A stretch of DNA of 43,166 bases from Oscillospiraceae bacterium (GCA_021771715.1 JAETOO010000026.1:1-43166), one strand, 5' to 3'; positions 31,601 through 39,987 are shown, counted from the stretch's first letter. The notes: a model not told the origin generated them from the sequence alone. Made by a program: numbers and translations.

Positions 31601-33501
31601 CGTTTTACGCGATGCTGTACAAGGATGAGGCGTACACAGAGAAGGCGCTCGCGAGCCCGGTTGCGATCGCGATGAACAATGCGTCCACGATGACTGTGAC
31701 GGCGCAGGTGAAGGTGACGGCCGCGGAGCAGATCTTCTACCTGGCGCAGACGGACGCGAACGGCACGGCGCTTCGGACAGACGATCCGGATTTCGTGTAT
31801 GCAATCACGTATCCGACCGAGCAGGGACAGACCGGGCGGCAGGTCAGGGTGACGTGTGACAATACACCGGTGACCGCCCGGATTCAGGATCAGATCAATG
31901 CCACGGTTGTGAAGTTCCGTCTGGAGGACGGCGCTTCCGGGGCGCTGCTTTCCGGAGCGAGCCTGATCGTGAGAAATACAGAGACCGGGGCGCAGACGGA
32001 CGTGTTTGTGTCGGGCGGAGCGGAGACCGTGTGGGAAAACAAGCTCGCGGCGGGTTCCTACGTCCTGCGCGAAATCACAGCGCCGTCAGGCTACGCGAAC
32101 ACGGCAGACGTCGCGTTTACGGTGGAGGACGGAAGGATGACCGAGGTCGTGATGCAGAATACCCCGGTGAAGACCACCTCCTACAAGCTGACTGCGGTGA
32201 AGCAGGTCTACAATGACGATGCCCCGGTGTACGCGCGCGACACAGCCGCAGGCACGTATGCGGCAGAAGGGCGCTATACATTTTATGCGGCGCTGTACTC
32301 GGATTCCGCCCGCAGGCACAAGGTCAGCGATGTCAAGAAGATCACAGTGGGCGGCCTGAGCGGAACGGCGGCATTTGAAAATCTGACGGGCGGGGCGACG
32401 TACTATCTGACTGAGACAGACCAGTACGGCAACATCCTCACCTCGAAGGATCCGCTGGGACAGTCGTGCAAGATCCTGTACACGAACGGCGGCAAGGTGA
32501 CGATGTCGTCCACGAGCCAGCAGGCTGTGATCCGGAATGCGTACAGCAGCCTGCCGCGCGGCTACCGCAATACGGCGACTCTGACGCTCACAAAGAAGCT
32601 GCAGAAATCTTCCGGCGAGGCGGACAATGCGTCCAAGACCTTCTACGCAGGCATCTACCGGAAGGCAGATTACAGCGACACGCCGACCGTGGTGGCGCTG
32701 AAGCTGGAGAACAGCTCGCAGGCATCCGCGAAGCGTCGGATCCTCCTCTCGGGCACGAAGGATGTGACGTACTACATCGCCGAGGTGGATGAGAACGGAA
32801 AGCGGATCACGGACGAAGCAGCGTTCGGCTATTCGATCACGGTCGATCAGCCGTCGGTGACACTGGGCGCAGGTGACGCGAAGAATGTTACTATTACGAA
32901 CAAGACAAGGGTCTCCAAGGTGACGCTGTACCTGACGAAGAAGGTATATCAGGGCACGTCGCAGAAGGCGGTGAACGCGACCTTCTATGCGGGACTGTTC
33001 AAGGATCCGGAGTTCACGACGCTCTACGCGGACCCGATTCCGCTCAAGCTCGAGGGCAAGAGCGAGATCACGCTGAAGCTGACGCTGAACCTGGGCTCTG
33101 CGTCGGAGGCGAAGATCTATGTCGCCGAGGTAGACAAGGACGGCAACGTTGTAAAAGCGGGGAAGGAGTTCGGCTATGACATCCGCGTGGTCAATGCGAC
33201 CGCGGCGTTTACGCAGGAGAAGACGGAGATCCAGAGCATCCTTCTGAACTCCGTATACTCCGCATCGTCGAGCGCGAACTGGAACACGATCCTGCACGAG
33301 GACGGCAACAACATCGGCGGCGGGGTCGGCGGCTTCGGCGGCTCTTCGTCGAATGGCGGCGGCGGTGCGGCAGAGAACGGTTCCGTGCAGACCGGCGATG
33401 AGACACCGATCCTCCCGTATGTGATCGGATTTGTCGCGGCGGCGGTTGTAATCATTGTGATTCTGCTGATCGGAAGAAAAAAGAAGAAATCCCGGAAGTA
33501 A
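28645..33501 (+). CDS. Large cell-wall-anchored adhesin with SpaA-like and repeated domains
   Basis: A 1618-residue secreted protein. Residues 1-28 are a signal peptide (KRRIRR, then AAFLTAALLLQQ). Residues 30-195 are Gln/Ser/Ala/Pro/Glu-rich, with exact 20-residue repeats. About 312-418 resembles a choice-of-anchor A adhesin domain (LQGTYLAPKATVNVKSDLAG). Then comes a Glu/Thr-rich stalk (about 430-590). SpaA/CnaB-like folds lie at about 721-817 (EFVIKD...LSEVKAPDGYQV) and 1087-1173 (LREITAPSGY). Five repeated units with a TFYAxLY-type core start near 854, 985, 1211, 1331 and 1445. The C-terminus has a Gly-rich spacer, SVQTGDE sorting motif (from 1580), membrane segment (1591-1610) and RKKKKSRK tail. 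ATG 28645 is chosen for the signal peptide and AGAGGGGAG upstream. Confidence 0.85.
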   Translation: MKRRIRRIGAAFLTAALLLQQCAVTGLAEEAVAQEQQVESQSMQAEPEAQAEPAAQAEPEASAEPAAQAEPQTSAPQSETPAPQQSEPQTQAAQQSETPAQSSEPQTQQSETPAQSSEPQTQGAQQSESQAQSSQQSEPQTQGAQQSESQAQSSQQSEPQTQGAQQSESQAQSSQQSEPQTQGAQQSESQAATEKAAETQEKETERSERVNGGKKIDDDFLVGKLKKVLSYLFVADEMSLPEELEESLDASWLVDETEGTALVEGLAELSLTLADGKSTSMVEVLNLYADEKGKLDTEQLTKAFKDKVIDVTDQYYVVNVIAAKKDQTLDFTGYEMVNKGKAVAYEKASQPGDILYNFAYLDGDTYKPFEGTVNLSSGSGLQGTYLAPKATVNVKSDLAGAVYAKQITVADGVKDLMRIGYIDGVPTAEVEKITEAAETEKASEPAENDETEKTPESAESGETDETSEPAENDETEKTPESAEDGGTAEAGSESEAETDTEKFGEDGSVVENGIKIETEVVDEIPKETESETETDPAQSELSAVESELTTDETTGEESELSVEEGELTAEELAVDESELLMARSLMWYSETGTSLNVSFADAADAAAQFERDGAAAIYAAGLILDDTGKAKYKKGDQVAEIRENDPAGAAVSLQYGGNYYLEVTKVPTQISAQADAAAYAAPSRIYFQVDQAGKLVLGSVSGLYEGNSGAGTLKILLQKQAQVTIVLKDADPGVQGLLSGAEFVIKDSAKKIIRSTANDGSSYPAYCIPFNGQEVGIFGLQPGIYYLSEVKAPDGYQVAEDQEFTISASQTGSVELVVTNTKLAADARTIKVKAQSSFGSPANADRVTLTAEQDMELYAALFTLTKDQDGSGVYTRVSEPKLLTYAQGGSATTEAVFGGVSDGTEYYVALTDAFGEAIPAENSFRLLLAGQTSETAGAYAAVSAGADATVDIVYTSYPSDFSYLKNVQFQMDVKNHDGTPRQSADTFYAMLYKDEAYTEKALASPVAIAMNNASTMTVTAQVKVTAAEQIFYLAQTDANGTALRTDDPDFVYAITYPTEQGQTGRQVRVTCDNTPVTARIQDQINATVVKFRLEDGASGALLSGASLIVRNTETGAQTDVFVSGGAETVWENKLAAGSYVLREITAPSGYANTADVAFTVEDGRMTEVVMQNTPVKTTSYKLTAVKQVYNDDAPVYARDTAAGTYAAEGRYTFYAALYSDSARRHKVSDVKKITVGGLSGTAAFENLTGGATYYLTETDQYGNILTSKDPLGQSCKILYTNGGKVTMSSTSQQAVIRNAYSSLPRGYRNTATLTLTKKLQKSSGEADNASKTFYAGIYRKADYSDTPTVVALKLENSSQASAKRRILLSGTKDVTYYIAEVDENGKRITDEAAFGYSITVDQPSVTLGAGDAKNVTITNKTRVSKVTLYLTKKVYQGTSQKAVNATFYAGLFKDPEFTTLYADPIPLKLEGKSEITLKLTLNLGSASEAKIYVAEVDKDGNVVKAGKEFGYDIRVVNATAAFTQEKTEIQSILLNSVYSASSSANWNTILHEDGNNIGGGVGGFGGSSSNGGGGAAENGSVQTGDETPILPYVIGFVAAAVVIIVILLIGRKKKKSRK
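28994..29210 (+). repeat. Exact 60-bp tandem repeat inside the adhesin gene (3.6 copies)
   Basis: A 60-bp unit starting GCGAGCCGCAGACGCAGGGT repeats with nearly no change from 28994 to about 29210, encoding a 20-residue Gln/Ser-rich unit (SEPQTQGAQQ, SESQAQSSQQ). Because the period is a multiple of three, copy-number change would lengthen or shorten the stalk without breaking the frame. Confidence 0.9.
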
Positions 33502-33584
33502 ACGGCTTCAAAGGGAAGACGTCTCAGAGGCAAGTGACCTCAGTGGAAACGTGTCTCAGAGCGAAACAGAAGTGATGGGAATCT

Positions 33585-33683
33585 GGGTGCTGCAAAGCAG
33601 GACAGCTCTACAGAGACTGACATCTGTGCGATTGATCGCGTGTCAGTAGCTGTAGCTGCCGGCGATTTTGCGGCACCCTTTTT
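33585..33683 (+). repeat. Palindromic element A; also terminator-like after the adhesin gene
   Basis: GGGTGCTGCAAA (33585-33596) pairs with TTTGCGGCACCC (33667-33678). The inside has ACAGCT/AGCTGT and CTGACA/TGTCAG stems and a GCGAT/ATCGC tip. A TTTTT run follows at 33679-33683, so the element can end transcription of the adhesin gene. Its ends match the element at 37100-37181. Confidence 0.65.
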
Positions 33684-33690
33684 CTTGCGC

Positions 33691-34536
33691 TTAGAGGCTC
33701 TGGGGCGGCGGCTCCTGCTTTGCCTGTTTCCGGTAGGCGGAGGGCGAGCAGCCGGCCTTCTGCTTGAAGACCATGCTGAAGTACTGTTCGGACTGGTAGC
33801 CGCTGTAGTACGCGATCTCCGAGTAAGACAGATCCGAGCTCTCGAGGAAATAGCACGCCCGTTTGAAGCGAAGCGCGGCAATGTATTTTTGCATGGAGAC
33901 ACCGATGATCTCGCGGAAGATCCGGTACAGATAGGTGCGCTCCAGGCCGACGGCATCGGCGATATTTTGTACGGTAATATCTTTATAGTAAGAATCCTGG
34001 ATCAGCGAGATCGCCTGGTAGACGTAGTTTTCCTTTCGGGAGAGCGGTTTTGTGCTGCCGTGTGCGATGAGCCTGGAGCACAGAAGATAGAAGGTGCCAA
34101 GAGCGGTGTAGCTGTCAGAGATATTGGAAGTGTCGGGGAGGATCATAGGCTGAATGTAGGAGGTCAGCGCAGTGATCGGTTCATAGTGCAGAGTGGGTGT
34201 CTGGTAGCTCAGGCCGCACAGGCGCATGAACTCCAGGGCATCGCTCCCGGAAAACCCGACCCAGTAATAGACCCAGGGCTCTTTTGGATCGGACTGGTAT
34301 TTGAGCGGAACGTTTGGAATGAGGAGAAAGCAGTCATTCAGCCCGAGGTGGTACGTGGTATCGTGAATGGTATACGTGCCCTTTCCGCTCACAATAAAGT
34401 GCAGTACGTAGTGATCCACAATCTTCTGTGTGGAGTGGCGGCCGTGTGTCGTCTGATGGTACCCGTAGTCCAGAATGTGGATGGTCTCTCTGGTCGAATC
34501 GTTTTGTCTGAAATAGCTGATATTCTTTAATCCCAT
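33691..34536 (-). CDS. AraC-family transcriptional regulator
   Basis: A 281-residue regulator. The N-terminal cupin-like sensor (about 40-105) includes YVLHFIVSGKGTYTIHDTTY. The C-terminal double HTH (about 180-275) includes DITVQNIADAVGLERTYLYR and LSYSEIAYYSGYQSEQYFSM, then FKQKAGCSPSAYRKQ. The start at 34536 is set by GGAGCAGGGGGA upstream; the open frame extends further upstream but through AT-rich non-coding sequence. It is divergent from the MBL-ABC importer cluster and most likely activates it in response to a sugar. Confidence 0.88.
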   Translation of the reverse strand: MGLKNISYFRQNDSTRETIHILDYGYHQTTHGRHSTQKIVDHYVLHFIVSGKGTYTIHDTTYHLGLNDCFLLIPNVPLKYQSDPKEPWVYYWVGFSGSDALEFMRLCGLSYQTPTLHYEPITALTSYIQPMILPDTSNISDSYTALGTFYLLCSRLIAHGSTKPLSRKENYVYQAISLIQDSYYKDITVQNIADAVGLERTYLYRIFREIIGVSMQKYIAALRFKRACYFLESSDLSYSEIAYYSGYQSEQYFSMVFKQKAGCSPSAYRKQAKQEPPPQSL

Positions 34537-34860
34537 GTGATCCCCCTGCTCCTTACCGCCCCGATCGGGCGAAGAGATTCCGAAAATTGTGCTGCCCGGC
34601 CTGGTGCAAGTGCTGTTGAGACATGCTCTAACAACAAAACATGAAAAATTAACAACAAAGTATTCTATATATTTATAACAGAATATGATATAAATAACAA
34701 TAACGAAATATGAAAAAACGGAAAAACAGCGAAAAAACAGAGGATTCGCAGCGAAAAACTGGGAAGTAATTGACAAAATAACGAATGATGAACAGACGTT
34801 GAAGAAAAAACGGGAAACGCAGGAAAACAACATATAAAATGAAAATATGGACGTGATACG
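34537..34860. promoter_or_regulatory. AT-rich divergent control region between araC-type gene and importer cluster
   Basis: The region is much more AT-rich than its surroundings, mainly 34620-34860. A TATAAAAT lies at about 34837-34844 before the MBL gene without a good -35 box, as expected for an activator-dependent promoter. AACAACAAAACATG and AACAACAAAGTATT near 34630-34665 are a possible direct repeat for AraC binding. No gene is seen here. Confidence 0.4.
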
Positions 34861-35685
34861 ATGAAAATTACTTATTATGGGACCTCCGGATCGGAGGCAT
34901 GGCCGGCGCTGTTCTGTGGTTGCAGAGCCTGTATGCTGGCAAAACAATATGGAGGAAAAAACGTGCGGACGAGGAATCAGGCTAAAATCGACGACACGCT
35001 GCTGCTCGATTTTCCGCCGGATACGTGTGAACATGTGCAGAGGCAGGGCCTGGAGCTTGGACGGATCAGGAGTCTGCTGGTCACGCACAGCCACCATGAC
35101 CATTTTTTTCCGCACGATCTGTGCATGAGAAGCTCGAACTACGCTGAGGGGACGGGAGACTGGAAGCTGCAGGTGTACGGCAATCCGACTGTGGGCAGAA
35201 TTTTTGAGGAGACCGTGCGCCAGTATGAAAACGCGGAGGACTTTCTGGAATTTCATGTTCTGGTACCGTTTGAGCACTGCACGACAGTGGACGGATATCG
35301 GGTGACGGCGCTCGCCGCGGACCACAATCCGCCGGAACAGTCACTGCTGTATCTGATCGAGAAGGGCGAAAAGAGCATTCTGTACGCCCATGACACGGGA
35401 ATTTTCCCGGAACATACCTGGGAATACCTGCGGGGGAAACATTTGGACTGTGTGAGTCTGGACTGCACCGGATTGATCCGCGACTGGAGACAGGGACACA
35501 TGGGTTTTACCGCAGTCGACGAGACGACGATGCGGTTGACAGATATGGGCTGTATTGATGGGAAAACGACGGTGATTCTGAGCCACTTTGCTCATTATGG
35601 AGATTTTACACATCAGAAGATCTGCGTGGCGGAGGAGCCAAAGGGATATCACGTCGCGTATGACAGCGCAGTATTTGAATTTTAA
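34861..35685 (+). CDS. PhnP-like metallo-beta-lactamase-fold hydrolase
   Basis: A 274-residue MBL-fold protein. The metal motif is THSHHDH (H76, H78, D80, H81), with further ligands expected in AHDTG and SHFAHYG. The early CGCRAC (C19, C21, C24) resembles the structural zinc site of PhnP, a phosphodiesterase that opens cyclic ribose phosphates. Here it starts a sugar-importer cluster, so it may act on a cyclic or phosphodiester sugar derivative; that is inference. The ATG lies beside a weak ribosome binding site. A small hairpin (GGCAGA/TCTGCC, 35703-35714) separates it from the binding-protein gene. Confidence 0.78.
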   Translation: MKITYYGTSGSEAWPALFCGCRACMLAKQYGGKNVRTRNQAKIDDTLLLDFPPDTCEHVQRQGLELGRIRSLLVTHSHHDHFFPHDLCMRSSNYAEGTGDWKLQVYGNPTVGRIFEETVRQYENAEDFLEFHVLVPFEHCTTVDGYRVTALAADHNPPEQSLLYLIEKGEKSILYAHDTGIFPEHTWEYLRGKHLDCVSLDCTGLIRDWRQGHMGFTAVDETTMRLTDMGCIDGKTTVILSHFAHYGDFTHQKICVAEEPKGYHVAYDSAVFEF

Positions 35686-35736
35686 TGATGTGAACAGGGC
35701 AGAAAAATCTGCCTTAAAATAAAGGAGGATAATCTA

Positions 35737-37017
35737 ATGAAGAAACGTATTGGGATGAAACAGGTAACGGCAATGTGTCTGACGGCCTGCACGGTGCTGG
35801 CATCGGCAAGCGGAGCGGCAGCTTCGGAGGCAGCAGATTTTGGCGGCAAGACCATAGAGATCGCCACGTATCTGTCGGGTGAGACTCTGGCGGCCTACAA
35901 GGAGGTCATTGCAGGCTTCGAGGGCGAGACAGGCGTGACGGTCACACTGGATGAGTACGGAGATGACTACGAGAGCACGATGAAGACCCGTATGGCTGCG
36001 AATGATCTGCCGGACATTTTCGAGACGCACGGATGGTCCCTGATCCGCTACAAGGAGTACCTGACCGACCTGAGCGGCGAAGCGTGGGCAGCAGATTTGA
36101 ACAAGGCGGCGCTGGGCGTTATCCAGGACACAGACGGTGCGCTCTATACCCTGATGACGACGGGCTCCTGCCTCGGGACAGCCGTGAACATGGACGTCTG
36201 TGAAGCAGCGGGGGTAGATCCGTGGGCGATCGAGACCTGGGAGGATTTCAATGCCGCATGTGACAAGATCAAGGAGGCAGGCTATGTTCCGGTTGCGAAC
36301 TATTTCACCTCCGCGGGTGCGCTGGCGAATGCAAACGGTTCCTGGCTCAGCTATGAGGGCGAGATGTTCAACGATAACGAGGCGATGCTGAACGGTACCT
36401 GGGACTGGGAGAATTTCCGGACGATTCTGGATTATCTGCAGACCTGGTTCGACAATGGCTATCTGTATGAGGACTGCGGCACGATCAAGCAGGCGGATGT
36501 CATTGAGCGCTGCGCAAAGAATGAGTGTGCGTTTGTCGTCGGCATCGGCACCTCTTTCCAGGCAGCGGTAGTTGCACAGAATCCGGACGTGACGATGGGG
36601 ATGATCCCGATCTGCGCGAGCCAGGCAGACGGAGCACGCTTCTGCGGTATCGGCGAGGGCGCTTCGTTTGGTATCTGGAAGGACACAGAGGAGATGGAGG
36701 TCTGCAAGGCATTCCTGAGCTATGTGGCAGAAAACGCGGACGGAATTAACGTGGCAGCAGGCGAGATCAGCACGCTTCCGTCTGAGACGACAAAATCATA
36801 CGGAATGAACATGATGGAGGAGATGGAGTCTCACTATCCGGAGGTATTCTACGATAACCTCTGGGATCGCAAGTACATGCCGTCCGGAATGTGGGGAATC
36901 TTCCAGAACGCGGCCGGGATGTTCTGCGAGGATCAGTCAGATGACACGAAGCAGGAGGTCATCGACTATCTGAAGGAGAACTACGTAGACCTGTACGAGG
37001 CTGCACAGGAAGAATAA
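35737..37017 (+). CDS. Sugar ABC transporter substrate-binding protein
   Basis: A 426-residue family-1 extracellular solute-binding protein. A signal peptide covers about 1-30. LTAC (15-18) could be a lipobox but the hydrophobic core before it is short; cleavage after AAA (about 27-29) is the alternative. The mature part has TIEIATYLSGETLAAYKEVI, ANDLPDIFETHGWS and GIGEGASFGIWKDTEE, typical of carbohydrate-binding members. AAAGGAGG precedes the ATG. Two permease genes follow after a palindromic element, a usual order for CUT1 importers. The bound sugar cannot be deduced. Confidence 0.9.
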   Translation: MKKRIGMKQVTAMCLTACTVLASASGAAASEAADFGGKTIEIATYLSGETLAAYKEVIAGFEGETGVTVTLDEYGDDYESTMKTRMAANDLPDIFETHGWSLIRYKEYLTDLSGEAWAADLNKAALGVIQDTDGALYTLMTTGSCLGTAVNMDVCEAAGVDPWAIETWEDFNAACDKIKEAGYVPVANYFTSAGALANANGSWLSYEGEMFNDNEAMLNGTWDWENFRTILDYLQTWFDNGYLYEDCGTIKQADVIERCAKNECAFVVGIGTSFQAAVVAQNPDVTMGMIPICASQADGARFCGIGEGASFGIWKDTEEMEVCKAFLSYVAENADGINVAAGEISTLPSETTKSYGMNMMEEMESHYPEVFYDNLWDRKYMPSGMWGIFQNAAGMFCEDQSDDTKQEVIDYLKENYVDLYEAAQEE

Positions 37018-37099
37018 ACAGTAGCATTCGGGCCTGACGTCTTGGGGGAATGGGGCGCATGAATCGCCGCAGAGAGAGACTGAGCAGGCCCGGGAAATT

Positions 37100-37181
37100 C
37101 AGGGTGCCGCAAAATGCAGCAACGCTACAATCACTGGCACGTACCAGAGGGATTGTATACCGGCAGTTTTGCGGCACCCTG
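37100..37181 (+). repeat. Palindromic element B between binding-protein and permease genes
   Basis: CAGGGTGCCGCAAAA (37100-37114) pairs perfectly with TTTTGCGGCACCCTG (37167-37181). A second stem TACAATC/GATTGTA lies inside. The ends match the element at 33585-33678. There is no T tract, so it may limit 3' decay of the binding-protein message or weaken permease expression rather than end transcription fully. Confidence 0.7.
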
Positions 37182-37208
37182 ATTGTATCGCGGAAAGGAG
37201 CGCTCACG

Positions 37209-38081
37209 ATGGAGAAGAGAAGAAAACGAATTTTGCTGTCTCTTACGATTCCCGCGTTTTTACTGATATTTATGTTTATGATCGTTCCGCTGGGAAATGC
37301 GCTGCGCGTCTCCTTTTTTAAGTGGAACGGGTATTCCCAGAAAATGAAATTCATAGGGCTGGATAACTATCTGTCGATTTTCTCCGACAAGGTATTCCGG
37401 ACCTCGACCTTGAATACCTTTGTGTACGGTTTTGGAAGCACACTGCTGCAGAATATTTTCGGGCTCTCGGCGGCAATCTTTGTGAACAAGCAATTCAAGG
37501 GGCGCAATGTGATCCGCCTGATTCTGTATATGCCGATCATGATTTCCGGCGTGATCATGGGCGCGATCCAGTACTACATTTTTAATTTTGACAACGGCGT
37601 CCTGAACAATTTGCTGAATCTGTTCGGGATTGAGAGCATCTACTGGATGAAGACGGGCGTGCGGTCGGTTCTGATTATCACACTGATCAACAGCTGGCAG
37701 GCGATGGGCTTCTGTATGCTGATCTATCTGGCCGGGCTTCAGAATATACCGAAGATGTACAAGGAGGCGGCACTGCTGGACGGGGCGAAGAAGCGCCAGA
37801 TCTTTTTCCAGGTGGAGCTGCCGCTTCTGATGCCGGCGATCACGACGGCGGTGATCACGAATCTGATCGGCGGGCTGAAGCTGTACGATATCATCGTCAC
37901 GCTGACAAACGGCGGGCCAAACCGGAAGTCCCTCTCTCTGTCGTACTACATCTCGCTGTTGTATTTCAGCGATGAGAAGGCAGGCTACTCGGCTGCTGTC
38001 GGAGTTGCCCTGTTCCTGATCATATTTGTGGTGGCGGTTCCGATCAATCAGTACCTGAGAAGCAAGGAGGTGGAATACTGA
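37209..38081 (+). CDS. Sugar ABC transporter permease (MalF/UgpA type)
   Basis: A 290-residue integral membrane protein with about six helices. The ATPase-docking EAA loop reads EAALLDGAKKRQIFFQVELP with LLMPA after it. The ATG at 37209 follows GGAAAGGAGCGCTCACG; the start fits the family because hydrophobic segment LLSLTIPAFLLIFMFMIVPL begins right after the basic MEKRRKR. It overlaps the next permease by one base (TGATG), so the pair is translationally coupled and should form a heterodimer. Confidence 0.9.
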   Translation: MEKRRKRILLSLTIPAFLLIFMFMIVPLGNALRVSFFKWNGYSQKMKFIGLDNYLSIFSDKVFRTSTLNTFVYGFGSTLLQNIFGLSAAIFVNKQFKGRNVIRLILYMPIMISGVIMGAIQYYIFNFDNGVLNNLLNLFGIESIYWMKTGVRSVLIITLINSWQAMGFCMLIYLAGLQNIPKMYKEAALLDGAKKRQIFFQVELPLLMPAITTAVITNLIGGLKLYDIIVTLTNGGPNRKSLSLSYYISLLYFSDEKAGYSAAVGVALFLIIFVVAVPINQYLRSKEVEY

Positions 38082-38929
38082 TGGAGAAAAAGCGCGCGAT
38101 GCTTCATACAAAAAAGGCCGGAGTGGGCGTCTATGTGGTGGCAGCGTTTCTGGTGCTTCTCTATCTGCTGCCGATCTACGTGCTGGTGAATCAGTCGTTC
38201 CGCTATTTGACAGACCTGTCGCCCAGGCTCTATCTGCCTGAGCAGGTGACGCTGGACAATTATCTCTCAGCCTTTACAAATTCCGCGCTGTGGAACGGGT
38301 TTAAAAATTCGACGATCCATGTGGTGGAGGTCTGTGCGCTGGAGATTATTCTGGGCGGACTGGCGGCCTACGGACTCGCGCGGGCCGGGGGCAGGCTTTC
38401 GTCGGCGCTGCGGACGTTCAACATCTGCGTGATGATGATTCCGAGTCTGTCTCTTCTGGTAGGTACGTACTCCCTGATGGTCCGGTTCGGGATGATCAAC
38501 AAGATCTGGGCGCTGTCCCTGCAGGCGGCGGCGCTCGGCATGTCAGGCACGATGTTTTTCTACACGTCGTTTATCATCTCGATCCCCAAGGAGCTGGATG
38601 AGGCGGCGGCGATAGACGGCGCCGGCGTGCTCGGAACCTTTTTCCGGATTATCCTGCCCCAGCTCAAGCCGATCACAGTGACGCGTCTGATCATGATCGC
38701 GGTGGGCACCTGGAACAGCTTCGCGATGCCGACCTATCTGCTGACAGACGGCAGCAAGGCGACGGTGATCATGGTGGTGCGGAAAGCCTTCTACACGGCC
38801 GCCGGCTCTGTGCAGAATGTGCCGCTGGCGTGCGCGATGTGTGCGGTCGCACTTTTGCCGGTGATCGTATTGTATATTGTGCTGCAAAGGTATATTATAG
38901 AGGGACAGCTGGACTCGGTGAGCAAGTAG
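38081..38929 (+). CDS. Sugar ABC transporter permease (MalG/UgpE type)
   Basis: A 282-residue membrane protein, partner of the preceding permease. About six helices; the EAA loop is DEAAAIDGAGVLGTFFRIIL with PQLKP. It ends in the usual short charged tail. No ATP-binding subunit is encoded in this cluster, so a shared MsmX-like ATPase encoded elsewhere is likely, as is common for CUT1 importers in Firmicutes. The TIM-barrel gene follows about 20 bp downstream. Confidence 0.9.
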   Translation: MEKKRAMLHTKKAGVGVYVVAAFLVLLYLLPIYVLVNQSFRYLTDLSPRLYLPEQVTLDNYLSAFTNSALWNGFKNSTIHVVEVCALEIILGGLAAYGLARAGGRLSSALRTFNICVMMIPSLSLLVGTYSLMVRFGMINKIWALSLQAAALGMSGTMFFYTSFIISIPKELDEAAAIDGAGVLGTFFRIILPQLKPITVTRLIMIAVGTWNSFAMPTYLLTDGSKATVIMVVRKAFYTAAGSVQNVPLACAMCAVALLPVIVLYIVLQRYIIEGQLDSVSK

Positions 38930-38949
38930 GAGTCCGGAGAAAGGTGGAA

Positions 38950-39804
38950 ATGTGTATGTATCCGTGGAAAAAGGGGATGTCGCTGAGTTTTTTTAAGAAT
39001 GAGCGGGGAGAGGCCATCGGAGCGGAGACGGAGATCTTGAGAAAGGTGAGCAGCCGCGGGTTCGCGTGCGTGGAGCTGTCCTTCTCTCACGAGGACTATT
39101 TTGAGCGGTATCATCTGAATGAGGGTGAGACGGCGAGGAGACTGCAGGAGTACTGCGGGACGCTGGGCATGAGGATCTGGAGCATACATCTCCCCTTCTC
39201 AGAGCGGTGGGATCTGTCGGGCGAGAGTGCCGCGGAGGCGCTGCGGGACGATGAGGCGCTGCTTCGGGCGGCCGGGAGTGCGGGGATTTCGGTGGCAGTG
39301 ATCCATCCGAGCTTCGAGCCGATCGCCGATGAGGACCGGAGCAGGCGGCTTCGGACGGCGAAGGAGAATCTGAGACGGCTGAACGAGACGGCCCGGGAGT
39401 GCGGCGTGACGCTCGGCCTTGAGAATCTGCCGCGGACCTGTCTGGGCAACCGGTCGGAGGAGATGGCAGAGCTGCTGGAGGAGACAGGAGCGTCTTTTGT
39501 GTTTGACACGAATCACTCGCTGGCGGAGGACAATGTCGCATTTCTCCGGGCGATGCTTGCGCGCGGACATTGCCCTGTCTCGCTGCATGTGTCGGACTAT
39601 GATTTTGTCGACGAGCGGCATGACCTTCCGGGCAGAGGGATCAACCGATGGCGGGAGCTGCTGGATCTGCTGCTTACGGCAGGCTATGCGGGCCCGCTGC
39701 TGTACGAGATCCGTCCCGTCATAGCGCCGGGGTGCACAGTTGCGTTTGAGGAGGTGGCAGAGAACATCGAGCTGCTGCTGCAGGGCAAGATCGGAGGCAG
39801 ATAA
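38950..39804 (+). CDS. Sugar phosphate isomerase/epimerase (xylose isomerase-like TIM barrel)
   Basis: A 284-residue TIM-barrel protein of the AP-endonuclease 2/xylose-isomerase-like superfamily. Visible metal and active-site segments are FACVELSFSHEDYFERYHL, WSIHLPFSERWDLSG, VAVIHPSF, GVTLGLENLPRTCLG, ASFVFDTNHSLA, VSLHVSDYD and LLYEIRP. It likely isomerises or epimerises the imported sugar. GGAGAAAGGTGG lies before two in-frame ATGs (38950 and 38956); the first is taken, but the second is equally plausible. It is the last gene of the importer cluster. Confidence 0.82.
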   Translation: MCMYPWKKGMSLSFFKNERGEAIGAETEILRKVSSRGFACVELSFSHEDYFERYHLNEGETARRLQEYCGTLGMRIWSIHLPFSERWDLSGESAAEALRDDEALLRAAGSAGISVAVIHPSFEPIADEDRSRRLRTAKENLRRLNETARECGVTLGLENLPRTCLGNRSEEMAELLEETGASFVFDTNHSLAEDNVAFLRAMLARGHCPVSLHVSDYDFVDERHDLPGRGINRWRELLDLLLTAGYAGPLLYEIRPVIAPGCTVAFEEVAENIELLLQGKIGGR

Positions 39805-39987
39805 GGGCGAAGGGAACAGACCGGAGTACAGATACAGACGAAGTGCAGGATATGGCGGCAAGGCAGCTGTTTGGGGCTTTTGATACAGGACATGGCATGA
39901 CGGATGTTTGCCAGGCCGCAGGCCAGGTTCTACGGGGATTTGTCCGCGCATATTTATTGGTAAGGATAAAGACAAGGGCGGCCGCGT

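Noticed and set aside
32086..33297. 403-codon minus-strand frame inside the adhesin gene
   Set aside because: Arg/Leu-rich product without family features, opposite a clear surface protein; a shadow of codon bias.
34537..35325. Upstream extension of the AraC-type gene to 35325
   Set aside because: The extension crosses AT-rich non-coding sequence and the opposite MBL gene. The start at 34536 has a strong ribosome binding site and matches the family length.
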